This document shows positions 45,242 to 56,699 of a stretch of DNA of 64,000 nucleotides, piece by piece. This DNA is from Porphyra umbilicalis. Lineage: Eukaryota > Rhodophyta > Bangiophyceae > Bangiales > Bangiaceae. Where the stretch lies: positions 1 to 64,000 of the forward strand of contig KV918836.1 in NCBI GenBank assembly GCA_002049455.2, in the 5' to 3' direction. Both the position numbers and the translations under genes were made by a program. The notes under the pieces are model-generated. The model was not told the origin of the DNA and did no database searches. It was given only the letters and a program-made list of their open reading frames with translations. Numbering within the stretch: position 1 is the stretch's first letter; every line of letters starts with the position of its first letter.

Positions 45242-46517
45242 ATGGCGCGCCGGGCGCTGCGCGGGCGGCCGCTGCGGCCAGCCTTTGTCACCCCCGCCCC
45301 GCTCGGCGGCTGGACGGCTGGCCGCCTCCCCGGCCGGTCAACCGTGACAACCGCCCGGCGGTTGACGCGCCCCGCCCCGCCCGCCCCGATTGTCGCTGCC
45401 GCGTCGGCGGCATCCCCCCCCCCCCTTCCCCCCCCCCGCCCCCCCGCCGCGGGTTGGCGCCCGCCCTCGCGGCGCTCGGCGCGGCGCTCCCCCCCGCCGC
45501 CCTCCTTGCGTCCCCCCCGGCCGCCGCCGCCCGCACCGTTGCCGACAGCGCGGCGGCGACGGCCGCGGCGGTCGCCGCCGCGTCGACGGGCCCCGATGCG
45601 CCCGCGTTGGATATGATGTCGTTTGCCGCGTCGGGGCCCGGCTGGGTCGCTGCCGCCGCCGCCGTGGCCGTTGCCGCTGTCTTTGCCGTCTCCTACTTGC
45701 AAGTCGGGCCGGCGCTGCGGTCGCCCCGCCCGCTCTTCCCGGCCGACGCGGCCGGCGGCGCCGGTGGCGACGGCGGGGCGGCGCCGCCGCCGGCGGGGAC
45801 GCTCTACCTCCTCCGCCTCATGGTTGGTGACCCGTTTACGGTCGAGCTGCCGACGGGGGAGGCGCGGCGGCTGACAACCGGGGAGCACCTCCTCCGCTTT
45901 GACCGCCACGACGCGTGCCTCGCCACCGCCCGCGGGGCGGTGCGCGCAGCGTCGCGGGGCGGCCCGTCCCCGCCGCCGGCCGAGGACCTCTCCTACATTG
46001 TCTACCGCGCGTCGCCGGCGGGGGGGCTCGCGGAGCTGTCGCGGCACCCGCGGCCGGCGTACGCCGACGCGGCCGCATCGTGGCGGGATTTGGTGTCGCC
46101 GGGCGGCGTGGCGGGCGGGGCGGCGCCGCCCGGGCCGCGGCGCAACATTACAGACGTGGAGTCGCTCGACTTGGAAGCCGTGTGGGCGGCGTACGAGCGC
46201 CTCGGCGCGGCGGGGGCGCTCGAGTCTGAGTGGGCGGCGCTCATGCGGCAGGCTGCTTCGTTTGGGGGCCAAACGCTTGTGTCGGCGGCCGACGCAGAGG
46301 CGGAGGAGGCGGCGGCGGCCGGCGGGCGGGACGTGTGGGGGTTTGCGGGGGGGGGGGGGGGGACCGACCCCTGCCGCCTGTGTGGGGGGTGTGGCACCAA
46401 GGCGTGCTACCGGTGTGGGGGGGCGTCCGCACGGGGGGGGGGTGCCCCATGTGCAACGCGAGCGGCCGGCTGTCGTGCAGCCGCTGCGGGGGGAGCGGCC
46501 GCCAGATTACGTTTTGA
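45242..46517 (+). CDS. probable plastid-targeted DnaJ-type zinc-finger membrane protein; needs two frame corrections
   Basis: ATG 45242 has a good Kozak context (GGCACCATGG). The first frame gives an Arg/Ala/Pro-rich start like a transit peptide (MARRALRGRPLRPAFVT, then TVTTARRLTRP). At the C-run of 45416-45437 the reading must drop back one base; from there a thylakoid-signal-like Ala segment (LAALGAALPPAALLAS) and one membrane helix (WVAAAAAVAVAAVFAVSYL) follow. The middle part (TLYLLRLMVGDPFTVELPTG) is unknown. At the G-run of 46428-46442 a second identical shift restores four CxxC motifs: CRLCGGCG, CYRCGG, CPMCNASG and CSRCGGSG, then a TGA at 46515-46517. This is the DnaJ/BSD2/LQY1-type zinc finger used in thiol chaperones of plastids. 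With both runs one base longer the protein has 425 residues. A plus-strand AATAAA lies at 47093-47098. Confidence 0.6.
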
Positions 46518-47257
46518 AAGAGGGGGGGGGGAGACGGCCGCCGCCGCCGCGGCGATGCGCGTGTGTGGGGGTGCTTGGCGGCGTAGGTGGTGGGGTGCGG
46601 CGGGTCGGCCCGCCGACCCAACCGCCTTTTTCCAACCGGTGGGCGTGGTTGCTTGGCGTCTGGTGACGCCTCTGCATGTATATGCAGTTTTTTCTTCTTG
46701 CACTGCTGCGTTTTGGGCGGTGCTGCTCTGGGAGACCGTGCTTGCTTTGAGGTTCAAAGACGGGCGGGCCCGCGAGACCGAGGACGATGGCCGTCGCCTG
46801 CTGCACGGCCGTGGGAGCGCCCGTCTGCTGAGCGCCATGCGGCTCCCCCCAGCCGCAACGGGCCGACGCGACGGCCACTGCACGGGCCACCCCTGCACCG
46901 TTACCGACAGACGGCTAGCGTTCCCGTGGCCGCAAGGCAATGACAAGGACGCCATCGAGCAGTGCCTGGCCAGGCAACAGAGCACGCAGCAAAAGGGTTG
47001 AGAGCGCGGAGCCCCCCCCGGCACGTGCACGCGGACTGCCCGACTCTAGAGTTAGAGCACCAAGCAAAAACAACCACTACCCGAAAGCATGGAATAAATA
47101 GGAACGAGCAAGAAACCAACCAATGCAAAAAAAAAGCAGGAGTCGAGAACAAAAAAACACACGCAGAGAGCAAAAGCAAGCGGCTGCCCGCGTCCAGCGC
47201 GCCCCTCCGCCACCAGCGCCTGTGCCCAAGCAAGGCGCTTGCTGCCTGAACCCCCCC
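46518..47257. other. 3' flanks of two convergent genes
   Basis: The composition falls from about 70 percent GC to A-rich near 47080-47160. AATAAA at 47093-47098 suits polyadenylation of the DnaJ-type gene. The zinc-finger gene on the minus strand ends at 47258. No further coding frame is supported. Confidence 0.45.
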
Positions 47258-50200
47258 TCATAACGACATATTGTCCGGCATATCCCAGTTGATGCCCAAG
47301 CCGGCGCCCGGCCGCGACGCCGTGCCGTCGAGGCTGTCCGTCAATGCCGGGTCGGCCCAGGTCGGCCACCCGGCCGGCCCCTCCACGACCGCCCCCGGCG
47401 GGCGGGGGCCCTGGCTGCCCGCCGCGCCGGGCGGCTCCCCCGCCGCGGGGCTGCCGCCCGTCGCGGCGGGGAGGCCCAGCGCCGCCGGCACGCCCGGGGA
47501 GGCGGGCAGCGCCAAGCCCGCCGGGAAGGCGGCTGCCGCGCCCCCGCCCGCCGCGCGGCCAATGGACGTGCCGAGCGGGGGGAGGAGCTCGCCAAAGGAG
47601 GCGCCAGCGCCGCCGACGCCGCTGCTTGGTGCCCCGCCCCCCGGCGTCCCCGCGTCTGACCGGCGGAGGAGGGTGCCCGCGTCGAGCTCACCGGGCGGCA
47701 AGAGCGCCAACGCCGCCGCCGAGGAGCCGGCCAGCGGGGTGGTGCCCGCCCCGCCCACGCGCGGGCCGCTGCCGCTCGCCCACGAGTCGAGGGTGTCGGA
47801 GCGCGAGCGGCTGCTGTACCCACCCGCGTCGATGCGGGACAGGGACCGCCGCACCTGCAGGCTGTCAAAGAAGCGGCTGTCCAGCCCCGACCAACCCGTC
47901 GCGGCCGCTTCGGCAACGGCGGCAGCCGCGGCCGAGCCGCCGGGGAGGGAAAGCTCGGCCAGCACCCCCGCCCCGCCGGCGACGGGTTCCCCCGCACCAC
48001 CCCCTGCGACGGCCGCGCTACCGCTACAACTGCCGGCGGTGGCGGGCTCCGTTCGGCGGTGGAAGAGCGTCACCAGACCTTCCACGTCGTCTTCAAGGTC
48101 AGCCCCGCCGGCGCCAGCGTCGGCGGGGCCACCCACACCACCGCCTGCAACGCCATCGACGCCCGCCCCCGGAAGGCTCGGCGATGCCGCCAACAGCCCG
48201 CCGGCAGGGGGCATTGGGGACAAGAACGGCCCGTCCAAGGGCACGGGGCTCGTGGCGCCAAGCCCCCCAGCGGCGGCAAGGCCCAAGTCACTACCCCCCG
48301 CGCCCATAGGGGGTAACGGCAAAGGTCCCCCAGCACCAAACGGTGCACCGTCCAGGCCGCCAATGCTGCCAAAGCCACCCAGCCCAAAGGACGGGAGCTT
48401 GCTCGACGGTGCCATCAGGGCGTCGCCGCCCTGGTCATCCTCGTCATCGCCATGGCCCCGAGGGGGGTCCTGGTTCGTGGTCGACAAGCCCGCCCCGGCA
48501 CTCGTCATCAACAACGACAGGGTGCCCGCGTTGAACTGCGCGTACAAGTCCGCGGCGGACAACGGTGGCGCCCCTTCCTGCAGCGACTCTGCCAGCGCCA
48601 CGGACGAGGCCGACGACAAGAGGTCAGTGGAGGAGAGCCCCAGGGGCGGTTGCCCAACACCAACGCCGCCGTCCACCGACGTGAGGCGGCTGCGGCTGCT
48701 GCCGGCCCGGCCGCCAGCAGACCCTGCGGGTCCCCCGCCGACCACACCACCCCCACCCATCACCGCGCCGCTCGCCGCCAGCACCGCCGCTTCCAGGCGC
48801 GCATTCTCCTCGGCCCGTGAATCCCGGGCGGCCGCGTCCAAGTCGCCAAAAAAGGAGGCGGCCGCGTCCCGCACCGGTGCACGAACGGGCACGCCGTGAA
48901 CGAGACGGCCCGTCGGCCCCGGGACCGCCTGCCGCGCTGGGCGCGGCCGCCGGGCGGCCGGCGGGGATGGGGGCACGGGTCTTGCGGCCGCGGGGATGGC
49001 GGCTGGGGAGGCACCGCTTAATGCGCCGCCGGCAGGTGGCGGCCCTTCGCGACCAGGAAGGGCGGCGGCGGATATCGGCACTTGCGGTTTAAACGGGTGG
49101 CCACTTACGCCAACGCCGGGAAGCATGGGCGGAGGCACGGGTGGGGGACCAACGCCGTCCACACCCACGCCACGGGCAGGGGGCGGCCCCGGCCACTGCG
49201 GGGCCGGACTGCGAGCACCGACACCGACAGGAGGCATGACCAGCGCCGACGGATGTTGCCGTGACGGAGGCGGCCGCAGCTTCCCGCCACCGCGAACGTC
49301 CGCAGTGCCAGTGTCCAAGCCGCCGCCAAAGCCGACGCCAAAGGTGCTGCCACTCCCGCGGCCAAAGGCACCGTCGCTGCCACCAACAGAGCTGCTACGC
49401 CCGCTAGCACGAGGGCCGTCGCTGCCGCCAAATGTGCTGCTGCCACTGCGGCCAACGACACCGGTGGGGCCGCTGCTGCGGGCACCAACGACACCAAACG
49501 TGCCGCCGCCGCCAAACGCGCCGTCTCTCCCAAACGTGCCTCTTCCCGCAGCCGTGCCGACGCCCCCAACCGGGCCGACGACGCCCCCACCTGTGCCGAC
49601 GCCACCAAACGCGCCGCCACCACCAAACGCGCCGCCGCCACCAAACGCGCCGCCGCCACCAAACGCGCCGCCGCCACCAAACGCGCCGCCGCCACCAAAC
49701 GGAGCGCCACCCCCCAACGAACTGACGACAGCACTGCTGCCGCCGCTGTTGAGCGACGGCCGTCGGGTAAACGACGGCGGCTGCCGTGGCGCAACCCCCG
49801 CCGCCTCCGCCCCATAGTTGGCATCCATGGCCCCCGGCCGCCCAAACACCATCCACCCAGACGCGCTCAGGCGGGGCGGTGCCGCCCACGATTCCGCCTG
49901 TCGCCGCAAGTGGGTGCGCTGGTGGGAGGACATGCAGGATTTCCACTTGAAGCGCTTGTCTGCAGGCGGTACATGAATCACGCAGGCAAACGACACGAGC
50001 GAGCACCAGGCGGGGGAACGGACAAACGGGGTGCGTGCGCACGGCGGTCAGTCAGTCGAGCGGCGTCGCGACGTGAATGGCAGCCGACGTGGAGAAGAAC
50101 CCCGCAACAAACGCTCCCAACCGCCTGACACAGGCCGCCGGCAGCAGCTCGTCGCAACCACGACGGAGCACACGGCTGCGCCAGCCCCGTCGGACGGCGA

Positions 50201-50634
50201 GCGCAGCGTAGCCGACAGCCCCGCAAACAACAACAAGCGCAGGGCGTCCCCAGCTGTTGCGCGCACTCGGCAGACAGAGGGTGCGACACCAGCCCCTGCT
50301 GCCGCCGACGGCGCCCGCGGCGCAGCCCGCCCCACCCCTCCCCCCCCCCCCGGCCAAACGTACTGCATCCCGGCTCCTTGCACTCGTACGGCTCATCCCC
50401 CGTGTGGATGCGCGCGTGGGCGCGGAGGTTGGAGCCCCGCGTAAACGTCTTGAAGCACCCCGGGTAGGCGCACGCGTGCGTGGCGGGCATCTTGCGGCGG
50501 CTGCCGCTGCCGCTGCCGCCGCCGCTCCAGCCCAGCTGGTAGGGGCTCTTGGAGACGCCCGCCGACGCGGTGCCGCCGCCGGCGAGGCCCGACGAGGAGG
50601 ACGCCCCATCCTCACCCGCCCCGGGGCGGGTCAT
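47258..50634 (-). CDS. two-finger C2H2 zinc-finger transcription factor, two exons
   Basis: Exon 1 is 50634-50364 and exon 2 is 49959-47258 on the minus strand, giving 990 residues. The intron is placed by a GTACGT donor at 50363 and a CCGCCTGCAG acceptor ending at 49960. Joining them in phase completes the second finger, which is strong support. Finger 1 (residues about 53-77) is CAYPGCFKTFTRGSNLRAH with ARIH; finger 2 (83-105) is YECKEPGCNKRFKWKSC with SSHQRTH. Both have the C-x4-C-x12-H-x3-H spacing of DNA-binding fingers. The long remainder is disordered: repeated FGGGGA units (six or more, encoded by an 18-base repeat at 49590-49690), Pro/Ala/Ser runs, an acidic patch (GHGDDEDDQGGD) and a C-terminal INWDMPDNMSL that could be an activation motif. 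The frame of exon 2 is free of breaks. The start at 50634 is conservative; the frame is open further upstream (SCRKRRVSPHDE). Confidence 0.8.
49590..49695 (-). repeat. 18-bp coding minisatellite
   Basis: About six copies of CCGCCACCAAACGCGCCG encoding the FGGGGA repeat in the zinc-finger protein. The near-identity of copies points to recent expansion. Confidence 0.75.
49960..50363 (-). other. intron of the zinc-finger gene
   Basis: 404-bp intron with GT (50363-50362) and AG (49961-49960). It is the only well-supported intron in the window; its removal joins GGATGCA to ACAAGCGC and creates the second C2H2 finger. Confidence 0.8.
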
Positions 50635-51288
50635 GGCGGCGGCGGCGGCGGCGGCGGCGGCGCGCACGGCGACGGCGGCGGCGCGCACGGCGACGGCGGC
50701 GGCGCGCACGGCGACGGCGGGGGGTACGGGGGGGGGGGGGGGAGGCAGGCGCGTGGCGTCGTCGTCGACCTCGTCGTGAGGGGAGACCCGCCGTTTGCGA
50801 CAAGAGGCGTCCCAAGCAGAGGGGCACGCGACACTGCCGACGCGCGCACACACCGGGGCGCCGGCGGCGACGCGGCGCGGCGCTCCGCGGTGCGCCGGCA
50901 GCAGTCGTGCTGCCCGCCGCCAGGACAGAGACGCGGGGAGCAGCCGCCGCGTGGCGGGGCCCCTCGGGCGGTCCGGATGCGGAAACAGGGGGGAGAGGGG
51001 GCGGCGGGGAGGGGGGGGAGGGTGTGTGTGTGGGGGGCGTGCAGGCGCCCGTGTGGCCAACGACGCGCGTCGGCGGGCGGCCGCGTGCCCGCGGCCGCCC
51101 GCCACCGCCCGTGTGCACCGTCGCGCGCCGCGGGCGGCCGGCCGGCCGCGCGGACGCGTCGGCCAGCCGCCCGCGGATTGCCCCGCGGGGGCAACCCTGA
51201 CGGCGACGACGGCACCGGGCAGGCAGCAGAGGTGTCGGGCAGAGTGGGGGAGGGGGCGCACACACCGGGGCGGTGGGGGGGGAAGCGT

Positions 51289-51321
<33 letters not shown>

Positions 51322-53133
51322 GGCGACGGACGGCGGGAGGCGCCGCCGCGTGGCCGCCCAGAGGTGTGGGTGTCGCCGCGAGCCGCCAGTCGGTGCGCCA
51401 AGCAGCCAAGGCCGGGCAGCGTGCATTCCATGGAGCAAAATGTAAAAGCCGCGTTGGACGGTATTCGTCGATTTCGTCGCTCGGCAGTCCTTCCATATAT
51501 TGAGCTGCCATCCTTGGCGATGGATGAGTGCCTCAGGCGGTTAAATTTTGCCCTGGTAGCTTGAGTCATTCGGCATGATTCGGATAATCGATGGGCGCAA
51601 TCGGCCATGATTGCACCGTAGAGGCCGATCGACCGACTCTGGTGGGTATCAACTCGTCGGAACCAACGAAACAGGTGGCATAAGCAAAAAATCTTGATTC
51701 CAGATGAATGAAAATGATCCTTACCATCTAAGGTATGATAAAATCAATCAAAACGCACGCACGGGCGTGGCGAGAAGGAATGCATGGCCCTCGAGAAACG
51801 GCTTTTGGCTCACAGATAGCACTCTCTCGGAACAGCGAAGCCGACAGACACCGCCCGGCAGCGGCGCGGTTGGCGTGACGCGCCCCGCCGCAGCCGCCAA
51901 TTGGGTGCGCCGGCGGGCCTGCAGTGACGACGTACTGAGGCGGGGCACCTTCGAGTGCGGACAACAAGTAGGGGGATTTGCGCGACAAGGACGGCGGCTC
52001 ACAGCTCCGTGCCGGTCGCGTCGTCTTTTGGGGGGGAGTCGTTGGGGAGTCGTTGACAGAGTCATTGACAGTCGTTGGCGAGTCGTTGGGAGTCTTCGCG
52101 GGCGTCTTCACGGAGTCGTTGGGGAGGCGCTCAAGGGGGGGGCCGCGCTGTGCTCCTTCAGTGGAGTAGAACCACAATGGCTGTTTTGGGTGTTGTGGAC
52201 CCCGCATTTTTTTTGCGGAACCCTCCTGATGAGCCATCAGATCATGGTTTTCCCGGCAATATATTGTGCAGAGGTTTCGGGCGGCCATTGGCGAGAGCCT
52301 TTTGTACCGTTGTAACCGCCATCACATCACGAGTATGGATACGGCGTGTCTAGACGCCAACGAGCGCCCCAAGTGCGCTTCACAAAGCGTTGCGCCATAG
52401 CCGCATTGCGGGTCCGGCGAGACACGCAAGAGCTGTAACCTTTTGTGGCGTACACGGCCAGGGCCATAGGATAATCTCCCGCAGTAAGCGGTATCGCCTG
52501 GGTACCCCCCCTCCGTGCCAGCCCCTGCTTTCAAGGAGGATGTCTTCAGCATGGAGGATTGTACCATTCAACCTCGAAGAGAGCTTTCATTGGCCTGCTA
52601 GTCACCCACTTCTGCTCTTCCATTGGCTTGTTCACGGGTGTCAGGGAGTTCCCGTTTCGGAGATATCTCTCTCTTACATGCCTTAGCTCTGCCCACAGGC
52701 ATTGCAACAGACTTTTGTGGTCCAAACCCACAATGTGGACCACAATGGACAATGTGGGACCGCCCCACAACGCCTTTCCACAGGACAAACTGGGTTTGTG
52801 GTCCTACCCCGGTTAGGGAGCACAGCGCCGCCCCGCCGCGCCGCGCGGTCGCGGCCGGCGGGTGCGGCAGACGCGCGTCTCTCGTTGCGTGGCCGCCGCG
52901 CGCGAGCGCGCGCGCGCGCGCTCACGCGGCCGCCCGAAGCGCCACGCCGCGTGCCGGGGCGGGGCGGTTGCCGACCCCAACGGGTCGCCCTGCGCGCGGC
53001 GCGTGCGCCGCGTGCTGTGCGCCTCCACTCTGCGCCCTGCTCCTCGGCCGCGGCGCCCGTGCGGCGTTCCCCCCACGCCCCCCCCCCCCCCCCCCCCCCC
53101 CCCACCCCATCCGGCCCCGGTGCGGGGCCCGTG
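50635..53133. other. region between zinc-finger gene and E(z), with repeats
   Basis: 50640-51420 is very GC-rich, with frames open on both strands, and includes a run of 30 G at 51290-51319. It is probably 5' UTR and promoter of the zinc-finger gene, or an upstream exon. 51450-52800 falls to moderate GC and resembles inserted element DNA, with a GAGTCGTTG minisatellite at about 52030-52130 and short inverted pieces of GGTCCAAACCCA near 52720 and 52790. 53078-53103 is a run of 26 C close before the E(z) start. Confidence 0.4.
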
Positions 53134-56100
53134 ATGGCGCCGGGGCGGTCCCCCTCCCCAGACCCCACCTGGTCCGCCGCCGTCCACCACCTCCTCCGTG
53201 AAGCCGCCCTCCGCCGCCGCGCCGCCGTGGCCGCCGCGACCGCCGCGGCGGTCGCGGCGGCGGTCGCCCCCCCCCCCCCCCCACGACGCGGCGCTTCCCC
53301 CCCCGCTTCCCCGTACCCGCCGCCCCCCGCCGCCCGTCCAAAAGGTGCCCATCACGTCGAGCGGTCGCCTGACGCTGCCGGCGGCGGCGGAGCTGCCCCG
53401 CGGCAACGCGTGGGTGGGGTTGAACGCCAACTACCGCCCGTTTGCGGCGGAGCGCGCCAAGGGGGGGCCCCTCCCGACGGGCGCACCGGGCGCGGTGGAG
53501 GGCGCCGCCGCCGCTGCGGCGGCGGCCAAGGAGGTGGGGAGGGGGGGGGGGGGGACACGGCCCCGTGTCGAGCGACGATGGCGATGACGCGAGCGACGGG
53601 GGCGATCAGGACGGTGGCAGCGGCAGCGGCAGCGGCGACGGCGGTGGGGACGCCGTCGATTCCAATTACACCTCGTCGGACGATGAGGACGGCCCCGACT
53701 GGAATAGCGACCGCCCGCGTGTCGTGCTGCCGCACGCGCCGCTCGACGCGGCGGCGGTGGCCGCGGCCGACGCGGCGCTCGCCGCCGACGCGGCGGCCTG
53801 GTCGGCGTCGCCCGCCGCCGGCGCCGGCGCCGCCGGCGGCCCCTACCGCCCCGCGCGCCTCGGTCGCGCGTACCGCGGCGGCCACCCCGGCGCCGGCGCG
53901 GTCGTGGCGGCCGCCCTCGGCGCCGCCGTGACACGCTACGCGGGCGGCGCGCCCGGCCGCCTCGACGCCCTCTCCGCCGCCGCCGCCGCCGCGTTGCGCC
54001 TCGGCGGCGGCGGCGGTGGCGGCGGGGCGGCCGCGGGGCGCGCGGCCGTCGCCCGCGCGCTCCGCGTCGCCGCCGGTGGGGAGACGGCGCTGACCGCCGC
54101 GCGGCTGCGCGCCGCGCGCGCGGCGGCGCTCGTGGCCGTGGACGCGGCCGGCGGCGGGCCGCGGGGCGCCGCCGGCGTCACGTCGGCGGCCGCCGACGGG
54201 CTCGGCTTGACCGCTGATGTGGCGGCGGGGGTGGCTGTGGGGGGGTCCCCGCCGTCGCCGGCGGGGACGGCCGACACGGCGCCGCGGCCGGTGGCGGAGG
54301 TGGCCAACACGAGCATTGCGGCTATGGTCTGCCGCCGCTGCGGGCTGTTTGATTGCCTCGAACACCCGCACCGCAACGTGACGCCGGGGGGGGCGCTCGC
54401 CGACCCGACGCGCCCGCCCCCGACGCGGGGGTGCACCTGCGGGGCGGCAGCCGCGGCGGTCGGCGGCGGCGGCGGCGGCGGCGGCGGGGCCGACGGGGAG
54501 GTGGCGCCGCCGCCGACCAAGCGGTCCCGCCTGAACCGCCTCGCCGCCGTGAGGTGGGCCGACGCCGACTCGGCCGCCCTGCGTCTGCTCTACACCGTCG
54601 CTGGCGGCCACGCGTGTACGCTCGCGGAGCTCCTCTCGGTCCGCCCCGGCGCCGCGCTGACGTGCGTCGACGTGCGGGCGGCGGTGGCGCACCTCGGCCT
54701 CGCGCCGACGGCGGCCGCTGCGGCGGACGCTGCGACGGCGGCGGCCGCCACCGCCCCCACCACCGCCGGCGCGCCTGGCAGCGGCGGCCGCAGCGGAGCG
54801 GTGCGGGCGGCGCCGCTGCGCCGCCGCGGGCGCGGGCGCGCCGCGCTGTCGAGCACCCGCCGCAAGGCCGCGCCGGGCGTGCCGCCGAGCCGCCTCCCAG
54901 AGCGCGTCGCGTTTGATCCGTGCACGCACGCGGGGCCGTGCGCCCTCGCCACGGGCTGCCCGTGCGTCAAGGCGGGCACCCGCTGCGAGCGGTCGTGCGG
55001 GTGCAACGCGCTGCGGGCGGGCGCGACGGGGGGCATGGCCGCCGCCGCCGCCGCCGCCGCTGCCGCTGCCGCCAGCGGGGTGCCCGCTGAGGCGGGCGGC
55101 GGCGGCGCGGCGGCGGCGGCGGCGGGCGCCGCGCCCGCGCGCCCGCCGCTGTGCCCCAACCGCCACCCGGGCTGCTCCTGCCGCCGCGGCCACCCGTCGT
55201 GCTTGACGACCGCCTGCGCGTGCCGCGCCGCGGAGCGGGAGTGTGACCCGGACTTGTGCGGCCCGTGCGGGGCGGCGTGGCACCCCGTGGAGCTCGCCGC
55301 CGCCGCCGCCGCCGCGTCGGCGGGGGCGGCGGGTGGGCGGCCGCCGGCCAAGACGCCCGACGGGCTCGTGCGCGGGGACCGGCCGCCGCGGGGGCGCGCC
55401 GGCTGGAGCGGCGGCCGCGGCCGCGGCCGCGGCCGCGCCGTGCGCGGGCGCCCGGGCTCGGCGGGCGCCGCCGATGGCACGCCGCCGCCGGGGCCTGGCG
55501 GCGGCGGCGGCGGCGGGGGCGGCCATGGGGTGTCCCCCCCCCCCGGGACCCCCCCGCCCTTTGGGGCACTCGCGGCGTTCCCCCTCAGACGCCGCTGCGG
55601 CAACGTGGCGCTCACGTATGGGGACCGCCGGCGCACGGCGGCGGGCGTGTCGGCGACGCACGGGTGGGGCCTCTTTGCGCTCGAGCGCATCCCGCGCGGC
55701 ACGATCATTGACGAGTATTACGGGGAGCACGTGGACGATGTGGAGGCGGACCGCCGCGACCGCGCGTGCGCGGAGGGGCGCGCGGGCGCGAACAAGAACC
55801 TCAGCTACCTCTTTGAGGTTGTCGATGGGGAGAGCCTCGACAGCGGGCGGTTTGGCAACCGCCTGCGGTTTGCCAACCACGCGCCCCGCCGGCGGGGTGG
55901 CGACACGTCGGGGGGCGGGGGGAGGGGGGGGGGGGGGGAGCCGCCGGCGGCAGCGGCGGCGGCGAGCGGGCGGCGGCGCAATAAGGGCGCCGCCGCCACC
56001 GTGCGCGCCGTTGCGGGCGGCTCAGACGGGGTGGTGGCCAACGCGCGCGCGCGCAACTTGTGCGTCTGCGGCGAGCGGCGGCTGGGGGTGTGGGCGGAGC

Positions 56101-56195
56101 GGGATATTGCGGTTGGGGAGGAGATTGTGTTTGACTATGGCTTCCGCGCGGGGGATATGATTTCGATGGGGGGGGATGATGACGAGGAGGAGTGA
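53134..56195 (+). CDS. E(z): Enhancer of zeste, PRC2 histone H3K27 methyltransferase; needs two frame corrections
   Basis: Catalytic subunit of Polycomb repressive complex 2, which methylates histone H3 Lys27 in the nucleus. Blocks in order: ATG 53134 (GTGATGGCG); a WVGLNANYRP block and an acidic SSDDGDD / TSSDDEDG stretch as in plant CLF/SWN; VCRRCGLFDCLEHP at about 54330 (EZH2-type CRRC..DC..H); a SANT-like helix set (VRWADADSAALRLLY); the CXC domain at 54911-55265 (FDPCTHAGPC, CPCVKAGTRCERSCGC, CPNRHPGCSC, AERECDPDLCGPCG); and the SET domain at 55600-56150 (HGWGLFALE, IDEYYGEHVDDVEADRR, RFGNRLRFANH, GVWAERDIAVGEEIVFDYGF). Frame changes are required at the C16 run 53267-53282 and the G-run 53538-53551; removing one base in each gives 1019 residues. 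Long Ala/Gly insertions separate the domains. Inside SET, about 50 low-complexity residues follow NH, and the usual NPNC reads VANA (see findings). Confidence 0.85.
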
Positions 56196-56699
56196 GGGAG
56201 GTGGTGGCGGCGGGGTGGGGGGGAGGGTGGCGGCGGGGGGGGGGGGAGGGTGGCGGGGGTGGCGTGGCAGAGGCCGTCATGGCGGGCGGGCGAGATGGTG
56301 GGCGGTGCGTAGGGGCGCGTACCGGCATGCGCCGGTGCGCGCCATTGTTTTGTTTGAGCCTTGTTGACTGGCCCGTGTGGGGACAAACGCGCAGACGGTT
56401 CGTCATCCCAAGCGCCTTGCGTGACGCGCCATGGACGGACGGCAGCCGGGTGGCACGGGCCGGGGGGAGGACGCGCGGTCACGTGCGCCGCCACGGTCGC
56501 CACGACCTGGAAGCTGGAGGGCGAGCAAACACGCGCGTCTGGCAGCCACCCGAGCCCACCCCAACGCCGCCACACCGCCACCGCGGCGCCCGACGGACGG
56601 GTGCGTCGCGCACGGCACCGCCGCCGTCCCGGCCCCCCCCAGACCGCGGCACCAAGCGCGGCTCCTGCAGGCGTCCTACATCCCCCTCCCCGCCCCCCC
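56196..56699. other. intergenic space between convergent genes
   Basis: G-rich just after the E(z) stop, then moderate GC to about 56600. Probably the 3' UTRs of E(z) and of the converging minus-strand gene. No poly(A) signal of standard form was seen. Confidence 0.35.

Noticed and set aside
45019-46272. 417-codon minus-strand ORF opposite the DnaJ-type gene
   Set aside because: Arg-rich shadow without motifs; the plus strand has the membrane helix and four CxxC motifs.
47271-48899. 542-codon plus-strand ORF opposite the zinc-finger gene
   Set aside because: Pro/Ala shadow of exon 2. The minus frame is longer, uninterrupted and joined to the C2H2 fingers by valid splice sites.
53352-55880. 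842-codon minus-strand ORF opposite E(z)
   Set aside because: Pure shadow of the GC-rich E(z) frame: Arg/Ala/Gly-rich, no motif, while the plus strand has all PRC2 domains.
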